A model generated the notes under the pieces. The model was given only the letters and a program-made list of their open reading frames with translations. It was not told the DNA's origin and ran no database searches. Both the position numbers and the translations under genes were made by a program. Of a DNA stretch of 6,943 nucleotides, positions 1 to 5,985 are shown piece after piece (position 1 is the first letter of the stretch; every line of letters starts with the position of its first letter). The DNA is from Candidatus Zixiibacteriota bacterium. GTDB taxonomy: Bacteria; Zixibacteria; MSB-5A5; JAABVY01; JAHJOQ01. The stretch covers positions 1-6,943 of the forward strand of contig DAOVLC010000077.1 of the NCBI GenBank assembly GCA_030631455.1. The letters are read 5' to 3'.

Positions 1-245
1 GCCAATTCATCATCGAAGATCTCAACTGGGTGTCGATTCCACAGTCTGCTGCTCAGCTGGACTGTTTTGTGAAGATCAGGTCCACCGGTAAACCAGTACC
101 CGCAGTCATCTCGCCAAATGAACCCGGCACCTACCTGGTCAAGCTTGCTCAGCCTGTTGCGGCCGTTACGCCGGGGCAATCCGCAGTATTCTACGTTCAG
201 GACTACGTTTACTGTGGCGGTATTATCCGCAGCGCTCAAGAGTGA
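1..245 (+). CDS. mnmA: tRNA-specific 2-thiouridylase MnmA, C-terminal fragment
   Basis: This is the 3' end of a gene cut by the left edge; the reading frame starts at base 3 and ends at TGA 243-245, giving about 80 residues. MnmA is a cytoplasmic ATP-dependent enzyme that thiolates U34 in the anticodons of Lys, Glu and Gln tRNAs, taking sulfur from a persulfide relay. The visible part is the C-terminal beta-barrel domain. It carries the family signature DLNWVSIP near its start and PVAAVTPGQSAVFY followed by a GGII ending, which closely matches the end of E. coli MnmA. The catalytic cysteines and the PP-loop lie upstream, outside the window, so activity cannot be judged. An internal GTG at 30 is in frame but is only a codon of this gene, not a start. 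The gene stops 123 bp before the next one and appears functionally unrelated to the envelope genes downstream. Identification is confident. Confidence 0.93.
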   Translation, partial: QFIIEDLNWVSIPQSAAQLDCFVKIRSTGKPVPAVISPNEPGTYLVKLAQPVAAVTPGQSAVFYVQDYVYCGGIIRSAQE

Positions 246-267
246 TTTCTCATCCTTACTGTATTTT

Positions 268-319
268 GGTTGACAACCTGCCGCTGGATATCGTTTTTTT
301 GTGTATAACTTTGTGTAGA
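268..319 (+). promoter_or_regulatory. Candidate promoter/operator region upstream of the UPF0173 hydrolase gene
   Basis: Several signals cluster in the 246-368 gap. Bases 268-278 form the palindrome GGTTGACAACC (5-bp arms, one central base), which contains a perfect TTGACA at 270-275. A T7 run lies at 294-300. TTTGTGTA occurs at 298-305 and again at 310-317, a direct repeat with 12-bp period. TATAAC at 304-309 resembles a -10 box, and TAACTTTG at 306-313 fits the Bacteroidetes-type -7 motif TAnnTTTG. The TTGACA lies 28 bp from TATAAC, too far for a standard sigma-70 pair, and no TTTG sits at the right place for a Bacteroidetes -33 box. A promoter is likely because this is the widest gene-free gap, but its exact boxes are uncertain. 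Confidence 0.35.
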
Positions 320-357
320 CGTTGATGCTAAACTGCATCAGGAATTATCCTGCACTG

Positions 358-363
358 AGGAGG
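358..363 (+). promoter_or_regulatory. Strong Shine-Dalgarno site for the UPF0173 gene
   Basis: AGGAGG lies 5 bases before the ATG at 369 and is the strongest ribosome binding site in the window; it fixes the start of the hydrolase. It follows a small hairpin, CAGGA (339-343) with TCCTG (348-352) around a four-base loop. The TCCT of that hairpin could alternatively pair with the AGGA of this site. Confidence 0.8.
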
Positions 364-368
364 GAGAT

Positions 369-1040
369 ATGGCAACTGTCAAATACCTGGGTCATTCCTG
401 TTTCACGATTGTAACCGGTGGCACGAATTTGATAATAGACCCGTTCCTGACCGGCAATCCGCTCGCTGGAGCAAAGGCTGCCGATATCAAGGTTGATTAT
501 ATACTGGTTACACACGGGCACGGAGACCATTTCGGCGACACCCTTGAGATCGCTAAGAAGAATGATGCTACCGTTATTGGGCCGAACGAGATAGCGGTTT
601 ACTGCCAGGCGAATGGAGTCGATGCCCACAACATGCACATCGGCGGCGGCTGGAATTTCCCATTCGGCAGAGTGAAACTGACCATCGCGCATCATGGCTA
701 TTCAGCAGGAGATGACCTCGATATGGGCGGAAGTCCGTGCGGATTCATCATCACTGTCGAAGGCAAGAAGATCTATCACGCAGGTGACACCGGCCTTTTC
801 ATGGACATGCAGCTTATTGGCGAAGAAGGAATCGAGCTTGCACTCCTGCCTATTGGCGACAATTTCACAATGGGTATTGACGACGCTGTCAGGGCTGTCA
901 GTTTCATCAAGCCGAAGAAAGTAGTTCCGATGCACTACAACACTTTCGACCTGATCAAAGTCGATCCCGAAGAATTCAAGTCGAAGGTGACGGACGCTAA
1001 ATGCGTAATCATGAATGTGGGCGATACGCTCGAAGTATAG
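369..1040 (+). CDS. UPF0173-family metallo-beta-lactamase-fold metal-dependent hydrolase
   Basis: This complete 223-residue protein matches the length of UPF0173 (YtkL-like) hydrolases, which are cytoplasmic metallo-beta-lactamase-fold enzymes whose physiological substrate is generally unknown. The N-terminal YLGHSCF (6-12) followed by LIIDPFLTGNP (21-31) is the family signature. The metal-binding motif HGHGDH lies at 49-54, with further probable ligands at His108 or His109, Asp140 (in HAGDT, 137-141) and His189 (in PMHYNTF, 187-193). All the usual binuclear-site residues therefore appear present, suggesting an active enzyme. No signal peptide or membrane segment is seen. The start at 369 is set by AGGAGG at 358-363; translation ends at TAG. 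It lies 123 bp after mnmA and 89 bp before the AsmA-family gene, so it may have its own promoter. The fold and family are clear; the substrate cannot be inferred from the sequence. Confidence 0.92.
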   Translation: MATVKYLGHSCFTIVTGGTNLIIDPFLTGNPLAGAKAADIKVDYILVTHGHGDHFGDTLEIAKKNDATVIGPNEIAVYCQANGVDAHNMHIGGGWNFPFGRVKLTIAHHGYSAGDDLDMGGSPCGFIITVEGKKIYHAGDTGLFMDMQLIGEEGIELALLPIGDNFTMGIDDAVRAVSFIKPKKVVPMHYNTFDLIKVDPEEFKSKVTDAKCVIMNVGDTLEV

Positions 1041-1129
1041 ATAAGACAAAGAACTGCGGGCGTTTGCCTTGAACTGATCGCGGCATGGATAGCCACGCTG
1101 CAAGGTGCTTGACCTGAACGAGGTGTGTG

Positions 1130-3553
1130 ATGGCTGGTAGGAAGGGTTTCAAGCTGCTGCTATGGATCATGGTCATAGCAGTGGTTCTCATTCTGGTGGT
1201 GTATGCCGCCGTTCTGATCTTGCTTCCGAAGGACAAGATCATCGCGATGATTATCCCGAAAATCGAAGAGGCTTTGAACCGAGAAGTAACTGTAGGAGAT
1301 GTATCGGTATCCATCTGGGGTGGGGCCGGACTGAAGCTCTCCGACCTTGCCGTAAAAAACCCGGGCGGTTTCAAGACGGACAACTTCATGGAATTGGACG
1401 ACCTCGACGTCAAAGTCAAGTTCTTCCCCCTGTTCAAGAAGAGGATCGAGATCACCAACATCGTCCTGGATGGGCTTACGATCAACCTCGAACGCACAGA
1501 AACCGGCCTGACAAATTTCAGCGATCTTGGGAGTGCTCCCGCGCAGGGTGTGGAGAGAATTGAGGCAGAACAGGCCGCTGCAGCGCTTCCGTTTAGTTTC
1601 GATGATCTCGCGCTTGGAAATTCGTCGCTGTACTACACGGATGATTCGTCCGGCTTCTCTGTTGCTCTTGAGGGCATGAGCCTCAAGAGCACGCTAGTGC
1701 CGGAAGAGAACCTGGCAGTTCTGAGATCGCGCGGCGAGCTTCTGGTCGAGAAATTCTCTTATTCTGATCTGAAGAAGGAATATCATTTTGCGTCGCTCGA
1801 ACTCGGATTGACTCACGACCTCCTGTATGACACTGAGGGTGACAGCCTGAGAATCGACAAGCTGGACTTCAGTCTTGATAAGCTGAAAGGCAGTGTCGGG
1901 GGATTAGTTACAGATGTTTCGGGTGAGGCGTTTCTCGACCTTAGTTTCCGCACGGACGATCTTCGTGTGGGAGACCTGCTGAGTGCGATACCGCGTGAAT
2001 TGCTGCCCCAGGCCGATAATCTTACCGGCTCCGGCAAGCTTCACGTTGTGGCAGGCTACCGCGGCCCTGCCCGACTGACTCGTACCGCAGACCTCGAGGG
2101 TAAGCTGACCATGAAGGACATCGAGTTGGCGCATGAGGAATTTAGAGGCAAGCTGGAGATGAAACTGGCGGAGCTCAATTTCTCGGAGACCAATCTGACT
2201 TTTTTCACGGGCGATGCCGAACTTGCCGGGGAGCCGTTCCGGCTGAAACTCATAGTAGACAACATCCCGGACCCAAGCCTGTCGGCTGAGGTTGACCTTA
2301 ATTTGAATCTCAGGGCTGTGAAGCAGTTTCTTGATCCTGAGGACGAGCTGTCCGGCAGACTGAAGGTGCAAGCGACCGCTTATGGAAAGCTCAAGACGCC
2401 TGAATCGATGTCACTGCTCGGTTCTCTTGAACTCAAGAATCTCGAGTACTATTCAAACGATCTCGGTTTTCCTGTGAAGGACGTAGATGCTGGATTCGAG
2501 TTTATCGGCAGGGATGTCAGGATTGAGCTTTTCCAGGCCGTTGTTGGTGAATCCGACTTCACGGCTACCGGCGAAATCAGAAATTTTACGCCTTACTTAT
2601 TCGCTCCCGATGAGGCTGACAGAAAACCGCTTTATCGCGGAGAGATAATATCCAATTATCTTAACATCGACGAATTGATGTATGAGGATGAAGAGGACGT
2701 CACTGGACAGCCTGAGGGGGGGGCAGCAGATACAGTTCTCTTTTTCCTCCCGGATTTCGATGCGGAAGGTACCTTTACCATCAGGAGCGGAATCTATTCG
2801 CTCGTGGCATTCGAGGATGCCACCGGGAGATTCGAGCTGACCGATTATGTTCTGCATATAGATGGTGTAACAGCGGAAGCCTATGACGGCGATATTACCG
2901 GTTCGGCAGTAATCGACATCGAAAATATCGAGCAACCTGAGTTTCAGGTCGATTACTCGGCAAAAGAGATCGAGATCAACAGCTTTCTCTCCCGTTTTAC
3001 AGGTTTCCAGGATCATCTCTATGGTGAAATCGACATGACCGGATCGTTCTCAGGTACCGGCTCTGAAATCGAGGATCTGCTGCCGACTCTTGCTGCGACC
3101 GGCACTTTCGATATGCGAAAGGGCAAATTCGTGAACTTCGATCTAATCAAGAAACTTGCAGAACCTATCGGGTTCAAGACTTTCGATGAAGAGAAAGTTC
3201 AGGATCTAATAGGATCATTTCACGTGGAGAACGAACGGGTCTACTTCGATGACCTCAACCTGGCAGCATCTTCAGGTGACTGGAAAGTGTCCGGGTCCGT
3301 TGGATTCGATGGGTCACTCGACTACAGCGGGAAAGTTACTCTATCGTCGAATGCGGCGGGGAATCTCGATTTTCTTGGAGATTTCAAATCGTTGCTTCAG
3401 GACAGAAGTGGGAAGATAGTGCTGCCGTTCAGACTCTCAGGGACCTATTCCTCTCCTCAGATCGCGCTCGATACTTCACCAATGACAGAAAATGCCGATA
3501 ATAAGCTCAAGGACGAAGGCAAGAAGCTTCTCGACAAACTGTTTAAGAAATAG
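1130..3553 (+). CDS. AsmA-family inner-membrane-anchored protein (envelope lipid homeostasis/transport)
   Basis: This 807-residue protein has a short basic N-terminus (RKGFK), one hydrophobic membrane segment at about 8-32, then a long beta-rich, probably periplasmic body. The start of the body (about 33-145: IIPKIEEALNREVTVGDVSVS, then LSDLAVKNPGGF, then a positively charged FPLFKKRIEI stretch and the DGLTINLERT motif) is the classic AsmA N-terminal domain. The C-terminal part contains TGTFDMRKGKFVNFDL (from 657) and RLSGTYSSPQIALD (about 768-781), typical of the AsmA C-terminal domain, and ends in a lysine-rich amphipathic tail. Known AsmA-like and related proteins bridge the two membranes and affect outer-membrane lipid or protein assembly; the exact cargo here is unknown. 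The ATG at 1130 is preferred over an in-frame GTG at 1127 because GAGG at 1120-1123 is six bases from the ATG. A G8 run at 2716-2723 lies in an acidic/Gly-rich linker around residue 530. The serine acetyltransferase gene follows after 26 bp. Confidence 0.88.
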   Translation: MAGRKGFKLLLWIMVIAVVLILVVYAAVLILLPKDKIIAMIIPKIEEALNREVTVGDVSVSIWGGAGLKLSDLAVKNPGGFKTDNFMELDDLDVKVKFFPLFKKRIEITNIVLDGLTINLERTETGLTNFSDLGSAPAQGVERIEAEQAAAALPFSFDDLALGNSSLYYTDDSSGFSVALEGMSLKSTLVPEENLAVLRSRGELLVEKFSYSDLKKEYHFASLELGLTHDLLYDTEGDSLRIDKLDFSLDKLKGSVGGLVTDVSGEAFLDLSFRTDDLRVGDLLSAIPRELLPQADNLTGSGKLHVVAGYRGPARLTRTADLEGKLTMKDIELAHEEFRGKLEMKLAELNFSETNLTFFTGDAELAGEPFRLKLIVDNIPDPSLSAEVDLNLNLRAVKQFLDPEDELSGRLKVQATAYGKLKTPESMSLLGSLELKNLEYYSNDLGFPVKDVDAGFEFIGRDVRIELFQAVVGESDFTATGEIRNFTPYLFAPDEADRKPLYRGEIISNYLNIDELMYEDEEDVTGQPEGGAADTVLFFLPDFDAEGTFTIRSGIYSLVAFEDATGRFELTDYVLHIDGVTAEAYDGDITGSAVIDIENIEQPEFQVDYSAKEIEINSFLSRFTGFQDHLYGEIDMTGSFSGTGSEIEDLLPTLAATGTFDMRKGKFVNFDLIKKLAEPIGFKTFDEEKVQDLIGSFHVENERVYFDDLNLAASSGDWKVSGSVGFDGSLDYSGKVTLSSNAAGNLDFLGDFKSLLQDRSGKIVLPFRLSGTYSSPQIALDTSPMTENADNKLKDEGKKLLDKLFKK
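2716..2723 (+). repeat. G8 homopolymer tract inside the AsmA-family gene
   Basis: Eight consecutive G bases encode the Gly-Gly of the linker around residues 529-531. With eight Gs the frame is open to the natural end. Loss of one G would bring in a stop at 2838-2840 and gain of one a stop at 2884-2886 (window coordinates), truncating the protein to roughly 570-585 residues without its C-terminal domain. It could be a slippage site or simply a sequencing-sensitive spot. Confidence 0.9.
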
Positions 3554-3579
3554 ATCTGTAAAAGCCCTTCGAATTAACT

Positions 3580-4143
3580 ATGATTAAGGCACTTCTGGAA
3601 GACATTCGAGCCTGCTATCGCAACGATCCCGCGGCACGCAATCTGGAAATTATTACCTATGCGGGACTTCAGGCAATCACGCTGCACAGAATAACGCATC
3701 TCTTGTGGAGGATAAGGATACCTTTCATTCCGCGCATGATATCCCAGGTGAACCGTTTCCTGACCGGTGTCGAAATTCATCCTGCCGCGAAAATCGGCCG
3801 CGGGCTCTTCATCGATCACGGGATGGGTATTGTGATCGGCGAGACTTCGGAGATCGGTTACAACTGTGTTCTGTTCCACAACGTCACACTCGGTGGTACG
3901 GGTAAGCACGAGGGAAAACGACACCCCACTATCGGCAATAATGTCTTAATAGGCACAGGCGCTACGTTGCTTGGACCCTTGACGGTTGGTGACAACGTGA
4001 TGATTGGCGCGAACACCTTCATCATAATGCACGATGTGCCGGACAACTGCACAGTAGTCGGCTCTCCGGGGAAGATCGTCAAGCTCAAAGGCGAGCTTGT
4101 GACGAAGAAGCTTACGCCGACCGACGATTCTCTTTTCCAATAG
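3580..4143 (+). CDS. cysE: Serine O-acetyltransferase (short, EpsC/Bacillus CysE-like)
   Basis: The 187-residue protein is predicted to transfer acetyl from acetyl-CoA to L-serine, giving O-acetylserine for cysteine synthesis in the cytoplasm. A helical N-terminal part (about 1-60, with NDPAARN at 15-21) is followed by a left-handed beta-helix of hexapeptide repeats (about 64-160). Diagnostic motifs are EIHPAAKIGRG (65-75), DHGMGIVIGET (79-89) and VTLGGTGK (102-109) then RHP (114-116). His80 and His115 align with E. coli catalytic His158 and His193; Glu65 stands where E. coli has Asp143, as I recall it does in Bacillus-type enzymes. It lacks the long N-terminal extension of the roughly 270-residue E. 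coli enzyme. The chain ends in Phe-Gln, not the C-terminal Ile that docks into CysK. No Shine-Dalgarno is visible; the ATG at 3580 is 26 bp after the AsmA gene. No cysK is nearby. A sugar acetyltransferase is a less likely alternative. Confidence 0.88.
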   Translation: MIKALLEDIRACYRNDPAARNLEIITYAGLQAITLHRITHLLWRIRIPFIPRMISQVNRFLTGVEIHPAAKIGRGLFIDHGMGIVIGETSEIGYNCVLFHNVTLGGTGKHEGKRHPTIGNNVLIGTGATLLGPLTVGDNVMIGANTFIIMHDVPDNCTVVGSPGKIVKLKGELVTKKLTPTDDSLFQ

Positions 4144-4144
4144 C

Positions 4145-4172
4145 TTGCCAGACGCTCTCAATTGCATATATT
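4145..4172 (+). promoter_or_regulatory. Sigma-70-like promoter, predicted leaderless start for the peptidase gene
   Basis: TTGCCA at 4145-4150 (5 of 6 to TTGACA) and TATATT at 4167-4172 (5 of 6 to TATAAT) are separated by 16 bp. Six bases follow before the ATG at 4179, so with standard geometry the +1 base would be the A of the start codon. This agrees with the absence of any Shine-Dalgarno sequence between 4144 and 4178. The promoter occupies almost the whole 35-bp gap between the serine acetyltransferase and peptidase genes and could drive the downstream LPS genes too. It is a prediction from consensus only. Confidence 0.45.
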
Positions 4173-4178
4173 GTCGCC

Positions 4179-5120
4179 ATGATACTTCGGTTGTCAACCG
4201 CTGCGGCAATGGTGATCTGTCTGATTGTATGCGGACCTGCGCATGCTGAGCCGCCTAAGACAAGACTCCTTGCGAGGCAACATTTCGATATACAGGCTGC
4301 GGATCCGCTTCTTGCGAAAGCCACTGAGAACATATTGATCGAAGCCAGATTGAAAGCTCAACTAATGCTGAGTGACACGGTCGATTCCAGAATATCTGTC
4401 CATATTGCGGAATCGCGGGAGCAGTTCGACAAGCTGACTCGTGGAGGCCTTCCGGATTGGGGCGTTGGATGTGCGATTCCCACCAAGAACATGATTGTGA
4501 TTATCTCTCCGAATGCGGCGGAATATCGGCAGCCGTTCAAAGAGATAGTACGTCACGAGTGGGCGCATATCGCCCTCAGGCACCGACTTGGGAACAGCTA
4601 TCTTCCACGCTTTCTCGATGAAGGCTTCGCCATGCATTTTGCGAACCAGTGGAACAATAGTTTTGCAGTGACACTTGCCAAAGCCCAGGTTTTTGGCTCG
4701 ATCTTTACGCTCCAGAGTATCGATCGGGTCAATTTCTTCAATGCGTCGCAGGCGCAGATAGCGTATGCCCAGTCGTATCAAGCTGTGGCCTATTTTCTTT
4801 CTGAATACGGCAGCGGATCATTCCGGATTCTGCTCGATGGTCTTAGGGACGGAATCCCGCTTGACAGTGCATTCGAAGCGGCGATTGGAGCGAGCTTCGG
4901 CACATTTCAGAGGGAGTATAGTCTATACGTACAGAGTAACTATAGCTGGTTACTGATTCTATCGGATATGTGGTTAATCTGGATTGGCCTGGCGCTGCTG
5001 ATTGTCGTCGGCTATCTTGTCAAGAAGAAGCGAGCCCGCGACACTTACAAGCGCTGGGAAGAAGAAGAGAAATACGAGAGCACCGATTTCGACTATGAAG
5101 AAGGTGATCCGTGGGATTGA
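4179..5120 (+). CDS. Putative secreted, membrane-anchored HEXXH metallopeptidase (peptidase MA-like)
   Basis: This 313-residue protein starts with a signal peptide: a hydrophobic core at about 8-19, with likely cleavage after AHA (21-23). The mature part carries a gluzincin-type zinc site: HEWAH at 126-130 and DEGFA at 147-151, where Glu148 is the probable third ligand. This arrangement (EIVRHEWAH, then LPRFLDEGFA) resembles the peptidase MA-like domain. A second hydrophobic segment at about 257-281 is followed by KKKRAR and a strongly acidic, aromatic tail (about 294-313, four Glu in a row, ending DPWD). The predicted topology is a periplasmic catalytic domain, a C-terminal membrane anchor and a cytoplasmic tail. 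The active-site residues look intact; the substrate is unknown. A processing role on envelope proteins is only an inference from the neighbours. Its 3' end overlaps the acyltransferase gene by 26 bp. No Shine-Dalgarno is seen, consistent with a leaderless start. Confidence is good for the metallopeptidase fold and low for function. Confidence 0.76.
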   Translation: MILRLSTAAAMVICLIVCGPAHAEPPKTRLLARQHFDIQAADPLLAKATENILIEARLKAQLMLSDTVDSRISVHIAESREQFDKLTRGGLPDWGVGCAIPTKNMIVIISPNAAEYRQPFKEIVRHEWAHIALRHRLGNSYLPRFLDEGFAMHFANQWNNSFAVTLAKAQVFGSIFTLQSIDRVNFFNASQAQIAYAQSYQAVAYFLSEYGSGSFRILLDGLRDGIPLDSAFEAAIGASFGTFQREYSLYVQSNYSWLLILSDMWLIWIGLALLIVVGYLVKKKRARDTYKRWEEEEKYESTDFDYEEGDPWD

Positions 5121-5985
5121 GTTCTTTGCCGTCAAGGTTCTGACGGCTTACGCGAACTCCCTTCCTGAATGCAATGCGCTGCGTTTCGGCGCAGGCTTGG
5201 GTGCGCTTGCGCGACGCCTGTTACGCAACCGTGCTAAGGTCGTTAGGGAGAATCTACGGCTCTGCGGGGTAGCTTTCGACACTGCGTCGAAGGCGAGGCT
5301 TTTTGAACTGCGTTGCTTTCAGCATATCGGTGTTACGATTGTCGAAGTGATTAGGCAAAGATCTTACCGACGATCCGATGTCTCGTCAAAAGTTACAATG
5401 GAGAAGCGAGAGCATTTGGAGGAAGCGGCCCGTCTGAAGAGAGGAGCTATCCTGATGTCGGGACACATCGGCAACTGGGAGTTACTTGGAGCTTACGTCC
5501 GGAATCTCGGTTACCCTGTTCATCTACTTGCAAAGCGTCAGAGCAACCGGGAAATCGATATTTTGCTCAATTCTTTTCGCATGGCACAGCGTGTTGGCGT
5601 TATCTATACTGACACGGGCTCACGTGCTCTTGTGAAAGCCGTAAGGAATGGTGGATTTGTTGCGATTCTGGCGGATCAATATGGCGGCGCGGACTCAGAG
5701 ACCGTTCGGTTCTTCGGCAACGAAGTCCTTGTGCCGACAGGCCCAGCTGCTCTGATACTCAAGTACAAGCTTCCGCTTTTGTTTGGAGCATCGCGCAGGG
5801 CGAAAGATGGTCGCCACTTCGTGAAGATCGAACTGTTAACCGATTGGAAAGGATATGATCGCAGGGCGGTTGTGCAGAGATATACAGACCTTCTCGAAAG
5901 AGCTGTAAGGCAGTCGCCCGAAATGTGGTTGTGGACGCATCGGAAATTCAAGAACCTGACCAGCTATAAAGGCACAGACGGATGA
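5095..5985 (+). CDS. LpxL/HtrB-type lipid A acyltransferase (lysophospholipid acyltransferase superfamily)
   Basis: This 296-residue protein fits the usual size of about 300 for bacterial lipid A secondary acyltransferases, which add an acyl chain to lipid A precursors at the cytoplasmic face of the inner membrane. The active-site HX4D/E motif is HIGNWE at 124-129, preceded by GAILMSGH. Other family-typical stretches are NRAKVVRENLRL (45-56), the VGVIYTDTGSRALVKAVRNGG region, ADQYGG, and FFGNEVLVPTGPAAL; the end contains PEMWLWTHRKFK, typical of the family. The ATG at 5095 is chosen because homology begins there. The frame is open back to an ATG at 5002, but those 31 extra residues (Ser/Arg/Lys-rich, translated from the peptidase anchor region out of frame) look non-native. 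It overlaps the peptidase gene by 26 bp and shares an ATGA with the heptosyltransferase, so translation is probably coupled. Which acyl position or acyl donor it uses cannot be told; a phosphatidylinositol mannoside-type acyltransferase is a less likely alternative given the neighbour. Confidence 0.87.
   Translation: MKKVIRGIEFFAVKVLTAYANSLPECNALRFGAGLGALARRLLRNRAKVVRENLRLCGVAFDTASKARLFELRCFQHIGVTIVEVIRQRSYRRSDVSSKVTMEKREHLEEAARLKRGAILMSGHIGNWELLGAYVRNLGYPVHLLAKRQSNREIDILLNSFRMAQRVGVIYTDTGSRALVKAVRNGGFVAILADQYGGADSETVRFFGNEVLVPTGPAALILKYKLPLLFGASRRAKDGRHFVKIELLTDWKGYDRRAVVQRYTDLLERAVRQSPEMWLWTHRKFKNLTSYKGTDG

Noticed and set aside
279..300. T7 run at 294-300 as an intrinsic terminator of mnmA
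   Set aside because: No stable GC-rich stem lies directly before the T run; the only nearby inverted repeat (268-278) is 15 bases upstream with almost no loop.
1127..1129. GTG start codon directly before the AsmA ATG
   Set aside because: It lies only three bases from the GAGG at 1120-1123, while the ATG at 1130 has a normal six-base spacing.
1041..1129. Terminator or promoter in the UPF0173/AsmA gap
   Set aside because: Only 3-4 bp inverted repeats without a T run, and no pair of hexamers with good consensus matches, were found.
702..1497. Long open frames on the minus strand (702-1103 and 1009-1497)
   Set aside because: They lie opposite well-supported genes, have no recognisable motifs or ribosome binding sites, and look like antisense shadows.
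1904..2371. 155-codon minus-strand open frame inside the AsmA gene
   Set aside because: It is fully antisense to a conserved gene, has a non-protein-like composition and no supporting signals.
3574..3924. Minus-strand open frame opposite the serine acetyltransferase
   Set aside because: It has no recognisable domain and lies antisense to the strongly conserved hexapeptide region.
5002..5094. In-frame upstream extension of the acyltransferase to an ATG at 5002 (31 extra residues)
   Set aside because: The extra residues are translated out of frame from the peptidase membrane-anchor region, are Ser/Arg/Lys-rich and unlike the family N-terminus; recognisable homology starts at the ATG at 5095.
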